DNA of 64,000 bases from Hippasteria phrygiana. Taxonomy: Eukaryota > Echinodermata > Asteroidea > Valvatida > Goniasteridae. Of the stretch, positions 47,301-53,300 are shown piece after piece. Where the stretch lies: contig JAZGUH010000628.1 in assembly GCA_037893225.1 (NCBI GenBank), positions 434,001-498,000 of the forward strand, read 5' to 3'. Made by a program: the position numbers and the translations under genes. The notes under the pieces are model-generated. The model was given only the letters and a program-made list of their open reading frames with translations. It was not told the origin of the DNA and searched no databases. Positions within the stretch are counted from its first letter, which is position 1. The number at the start of each line of letters is the position of its first letter.

Positions 47301-50300
47301 CTTGTGATGGTCTTGCAGGGTCTTGTGATGGTCTCGACTACATCACTGATACTAATGCTCATTGCTCGCTGCTTACCTCTCACACCCCTCCACGCTTCCT
47401 CTCTCTCTCTCTCTCTCTTGCTACATATTACAGGCCCACACTGACAACCATGTTCCCCACCACCCCTACCACGACCCCTACAACCTCCCCCACAATGACA
47501 CCCCCTTCCCTGTCCACCCCTCGCACCTACAGCGGTAGCAGTACCATCGATACACAGAGCGAGTCCTCGCCCCGCAAGACGGCCGAGCTGTCGGGCGAGT
47601 CGGCCGAGCGGCTACAGGAGCTACCCAGCCCAGCCAGAGATGAAGACGTAGCTCTGGGGCTACTCGGAAAGGAGGAGGGGGCGGAGCTTGAGGAGGGGGC
47701 GGGGCTTGAGGACGACGCAGATGGGGAGGAACAGTGCTGGTTGTGAGAGAGGGACTTGCCACTTATTACGCTCTAATGCTTGTCATGTTCTATTAATAAT
47801 AGCTGGGGAGTTTCATGGAGTCTAAGCCAAGCACAAAGTTTGTGCTTGATAGCAGAAATGTCTAGCCAAATTCTTGTGTGATGTACATGTACATGTATGC
47901 TGCTTGTGAATGGTTCTTGGTTGAAATATTACTGAGCAGAACCATACTACGTGTAAGTTACTCCATGAAATTTGACCCAAAGCTCCACAGGACCTGGATT
48001 CATGCTTGGAGTTGCTAAAGGGGAAATACATGTTATTAAGCAAATGTTTGTGGTAAGTGTAAAGAGAACCAGTTACATGTACAGGAGAGGGCACATCACA
48101 CAGTGTTGTTGGCTGGTATTAAACCCGTTCTTGCTTTTCTGTGTTTTAATGCCGGCTCCGTGAAATGGCCCCCTTGCTTTTCACAACAGCCAAAAACCCT
48201 CACAGAGAAACCATTGAGTGCCAAGTTCAAGATTACCAACTGATGGAAAATTTGAGCTAAAATTTACTTGTGAGCGGGCCAAATTTCATACAACTGTTTC
48301 TTGATGGTTAGCAGAAAAGTTGTGCACAAATTGACGTATATCACAGTTAAGCGTGCTCTTTCGTATTACTGCTTGAACCCGGGCATACCGGGTATTTCGT
48401 GGTGGCGCCGGGGCGCCAGGCCGGGTTATGCAGCCAAGTGAAACGGAAACAACAGGCTTGTGCAGCCAAGCATAACGTACACAATACCCCAATAATGGAT
48501 TGAAAATGCAGAAATTGACGTGTACAGACGTCAACCGGCCAGGTGGCAATTTTCAATCTGCACGTATTTGTGTCAACCGTACGCAAGGGGTTAATACACT
48601 TTATGAAATGGAGAAAGGTTCCGTTGGCAAAAAATAATTGTCTGGTAATAGCAGCCTTGTTGAAGGAGTGGAGATGCAGTGTGAATGGGACAACCTCCGA
48701 CGTGGATCAAAAGGCATTGGTGTGAAAAGGTCTAAAAATGAGTCGGATAAAGCCAAAGCCTGGTTTGATTGAAGGGCTGTCTGATACAAAACAGACCTTC
48801 AAAATTGCCATTGTGGATTATGGGGCTGCACAAGATGTCATGTTCATGTTGCGGTAAAATGCACTAACAATTTGCAGGTAATGGCATGTACAGAGGTTTA
48901 ACAATTTGGTAAGCCATTTAAAAAAAAAAAAATTTGGTTACGGATCATCTCCGAAAAAAAAAAATGGATTAAAAAAGTAAAGTAAAGTAATCACCGGTGG
49001 AATGTATTTTTATTATAGAAAACAAAATAAAATTCTTGTATTTTTTTTCTTCCTGCCATCCACCCAGCATTGTGACCTTAAAATTCTGTAATCCAAATTA
49101 TTTTAAAAACTGGTGTGATAGTTGCAATGTACATTGTACATGTAAACAAAAACGTGTGATAAAAGTTGCGATGTCAACAAATTACGCGACTGCATTTTTA
49201 CAAGGTTTCTTCACAATGCACAAAGCTTTTCTTCGTAACCCTTTCAGCTCCCATACACAGTTGACATTCAAATCCCACATATGTAGTGGACATGTGCATA
49301 TCCCAAAGCTGTGAATCAAATCAAATGATTATACATGTATGAGGAAGGACTTGTGAAACCTAATTTTAACGATAAACAGAGAATTTATGATAGGAAAAGT
49401 GCAAAAAAACGGAACACCTCAAGGTACAATAGACCTTTATCATGGTACAGCCATCTTGTTTTTCTCCAATTAAAATCAATGTAACCAAACGGAGGCTGGA
49501 AGGACAAATAGTCTGGCACCTTCATTCAATAATTGGAATCACTATTCAAAATTGCTAATGCATACAGGGAACAAGACAAAGATGGTGACAGCATGATCAA
49601 GGTCTATTGAAGGCACAATTTCCTCGTGGACGTACAATTTTGACTGTCTCTCCAGAGGATCCTAGATATGGTATTGAACGGGTTAAATCCGTTTGAATAA
49701 GGTAAAGGTTTGCGGTATTAACAACATGTGAAATTGTCTCTCGTGTTTCACAAAAGCGAAACCATTTTGAAGAACTGTTGAATGTGGCAAAATGTGTGTA
49801 TACATGTAGGTAGTTGCAATGCATGTTGTTGTGCACAAACACACACCCCCCTTCGCAAATATACCCTTTTCACCCATGTGACCAGATAGCGTGAAATGTA
49901 AACAAAGCCACCATGCGTGGACCTCCTTGGTGTGATCATCGTACATGTATTGTATGAGGCAGGTTAAACCATGTCTGTGCATGCAGCACGCTTGACTGGT
50001 TTACAAATGTACCTGAATGAGCACTTCATTAGCACCACTACACTACGTTGGTGCAACAGTTGCGATTTGTGATTTCATGTTTTGCTTGTTTTGAACCAAA
50101 TATGTCTGACATTGTAGCTGTTTACCACATAATCCCAAGGTCTAAGCATGTTTCCGGTATGGACTGTCTGTCTTTGGTTTGAGCATGCTTTTTTATCCCA
50201 TCTGCTTTTTTAAAAATAAACAAAACCAAAATCCGAGATTAGAGTTTCTGTCCAAACTGATTGGGTTCGAGAGCTCACGCAGCAGAAAACAAGAACAAGA

Positions 50301-53300
50301 CTTTACAGATCTCTGGTTCATGGTTTGCTTAGGGCAGTTGCAAGACTTGATTCAGACGCCACCCTTGCAAAAACGGGGAATAAATTGGCATTTGTTCTGA
50401 ATTTGACACCCTCGGCAATTTATTAATGGATCTGCAAAAGAAAGGTGCTGAGCTCAGAAAGAAAAACAGGTTACCGCCCAAAATGTCCACGTGATGCCAT
50501 TTGCCCTTTGACTGGTAACTGGTTGCCTTCTGACTGGTACCCATTCGCCCTCTGACTGGTACCCATTCGCCCTCTGACTGGTACCCAGTTGCCCCCTGAC
50601 TGGTACCCAGTTGCCCCCTGACTGGTACCCAGTTGCCCCTTGACTGGTACCCAGTTGCCCCCTGACTGGTACCCAGTTGCCCCCTGACTGGTACCCAGCT
50701 GATTGTCGCTTATTAGCGAGTAATTATGCTAAGCGAAAGATATTGCATTGCGTCTGCATGGAGTGTATCGATATTCACGAGGCCAACTTACGGGCATAAG
50801 TTGGCCTCATGAATAAAGATACATTGTACATGTATGTCAGTCTGTTGGTTTATAGTGTCTGCCTGTATGTGGCAAAAATGAGCACGTCAAGTTCGTTATT
50901 TTCTTTGAGCAACGGTATTTTTTTGTTTCTGGAAATGTTTTGCGGAGATTCTAACCAATATGACACAATATCACGACTATCTTTATTCATTTTGCTGGGT
51001 TTTTTTTTGTTAATGAGATCAGCAAATTTGTGAGTACGACTTTTATCTTGTGGCAAACTTGAATTCTCAATCCAACAACAGTTCAATATTTATACAAATA
51101 TAACACGGTTTGAAGGTAGATAGTCCATATTAGCTCCCTGAGGTATTGAAAGTTGACAAACTAGTTCCTGAGGCGAGCCGACGGAACTTGTTTGTCAACT
51201 TCCAATACCGAGGTGAGCTAATATTGACTATCCATCCGAAATAAACCATGTTATATTTGTTTTACTACATGTACATGTACATGTATACCTCATATATATT
51301 CTCTAGTTGGGCATCATTGAGCTCGGGAAAATACGTGTGCCGCCATCTTTTCATGTGTATGTAGCTAGGGTGATGTTCCCGCGTGCGTACTACAATCGTG
51401 CGACATCCGTGCGACAGTTCCACGATTGCTTCGTAAAGCGCAAGCGTAGTAGACTGTCGCACGGGTAACCCATGTGTTAGTCTACTACGCATGCATATTT
51501 ACCCTGGCACGTGATGGTGTATGGACCAGTGAGAATTCGGCTCTCGATCATGAATATGTATGAGGTATAGTAATGTCCCATGTACCACAGTCCCTATTCA
51601 AGTCTGCATTGTACAAATGTATGTGTTTATTACCAGTATAAAAAGCATGCTTTTCAGTCGTCAAGCATGTACTACATGTAAAGTGGCAGAGAAAATAATC
51701 ATTCCATTCATTTTGTTTCTAACGGTTATCATAGTGAGGCCTGTGCAGCCAAGCGAAACGGCCACAATGTGCTTGTGCAGTCAAGCGTAACACACAATAA
51801 TCCAACAATGGATTGAAACTGCACAAATAGCGGCAAATGGTGTCAGCCGACCTGGTGCCACTGTTTTGTTTGCGCCATTTGGCGTCATCCGTACGCAAGG
51901 GGTTAAACACAGAAAACTACAATGTGGGTGATCTTTTGTTGACAAAGATGGGCATTTGAGAGCTTCGTTTTGAATTATTTAGATTCAAAGTGGTGTGATA
52001 CAACTGCTTTCGGAATAACGTGAATTTTGATCAGTGGTGTGAATTGAGATCTCGAAACATCAAATGAACCAAATTAAAAAATTTAATTTAACTCTTTAAC
52101 CGTCAATCGTACAAATTTGTACAATATGAATATTAGGGAACCTGCATAGATAACAAACCCCACTTAGAAAATACGTCAATAGAGGGCGCCCTGATCATCT
52201 TCGAGACCACTGCGATGTAAATAAATAGCATTGCAGCCATTTCCGCACGTTGATGTATCCGTAAACCTTTGCGATTTCCGTAGTTCCACTTGCAAATCTT
52301 TTTGGATGTGATTTTGATGAGTTTTCTTGAGGTGATGGACCCCATGAAATTGATTGCTTTTCTGCATAAATGTTCCTTGGGCTCTTTAGAATGATTCCAG
52401 CTGTGTTCTGGATTTTATTTTTACATGCTTGAAGCGCCTAGACATCAACAATTTTGGGGGAAATCCTGGATTCATGCTTTGTAGGTTATGACCTTCTATC
52501 AACCCCTCTCATATCTTTATTATATTGGCACCAATTAAGAGAGAATTTTTCCCCAAAATGTATACTTTTATCTCAAAAGAATAAGCCGTACTGAGCTGAA
52601 AAACATTAAAAGTAATAAAACGTGTGCGGCCTTCAAAAAACAATTGACGGCTAAAAGGGTTTTAATCAAGTTTGTTGGAAGATAATTCAATGTACGATCA
52701 CGTTACTGAAACATGGGGGAAAAACGTCAGTGTGTCTACGTCCGGCAGAAAGCTATATACCCCGTAAGATGGGGGTAACTTTGGTCAACTGGGTAACTTT
52801 GGTCAGTAGCCACTTTGGGTTTTAAAATGTTTTTATTTGCTTAAATATACCGCAGATTAGGACGCATTTGGTATCATTTTATTCAGAAATAATCAATCTA
52901 ATAGACAACATTTAAAATTTAATTTTCATAATTTCAAACATGTCTGAAAATGGGCCTTAAAAAACAACTTTTGGGCAAAAATTATTTTTAAATTCAAAAT
53001 AATATTATATGTTTGTGAGAGAGCCTGACTGGCCAGATGGTGTATACAGGGGTCTAATGTCACGAATGAGCTGCTTTTTAGTGTCTACAATATATTAATA
53101 CCGAGTTCGTGAACACTACTATTTTTTGCCATATAAAAACAATGGTGACCAATGTTACCCCAACCCTAGGGTAACTCTGGTCACACCTTTTTTTTAAGCC
53201 CCAGACAACCCTTAAAATGAAAAATTAAATTTTGTTCCAAATAAAGGTGTTGATGAGTATCATAATGTTCTAAATTTTACAGAAATAAACATCAGTTGTG

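Larger units (their letters stand above)
42994..47433. other. Intron j-k
   Basis: It holds the second TATGTGACCCGCTC element (43037-43489), a TAGGGGTGTGCAT element with a nested TTAA element (44360-45026), a LINE-tail-like string GAGTGGCTTTTAGCCTTGTA (46173-46192), the second CCGAGGACAAGAGG repeat (46613-46791), a hAT MITE (47147-47348) and a CT repeat (47398-47418) as acceptor tract. 45030-46130 is unrecognised. Confidence 0.6.
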
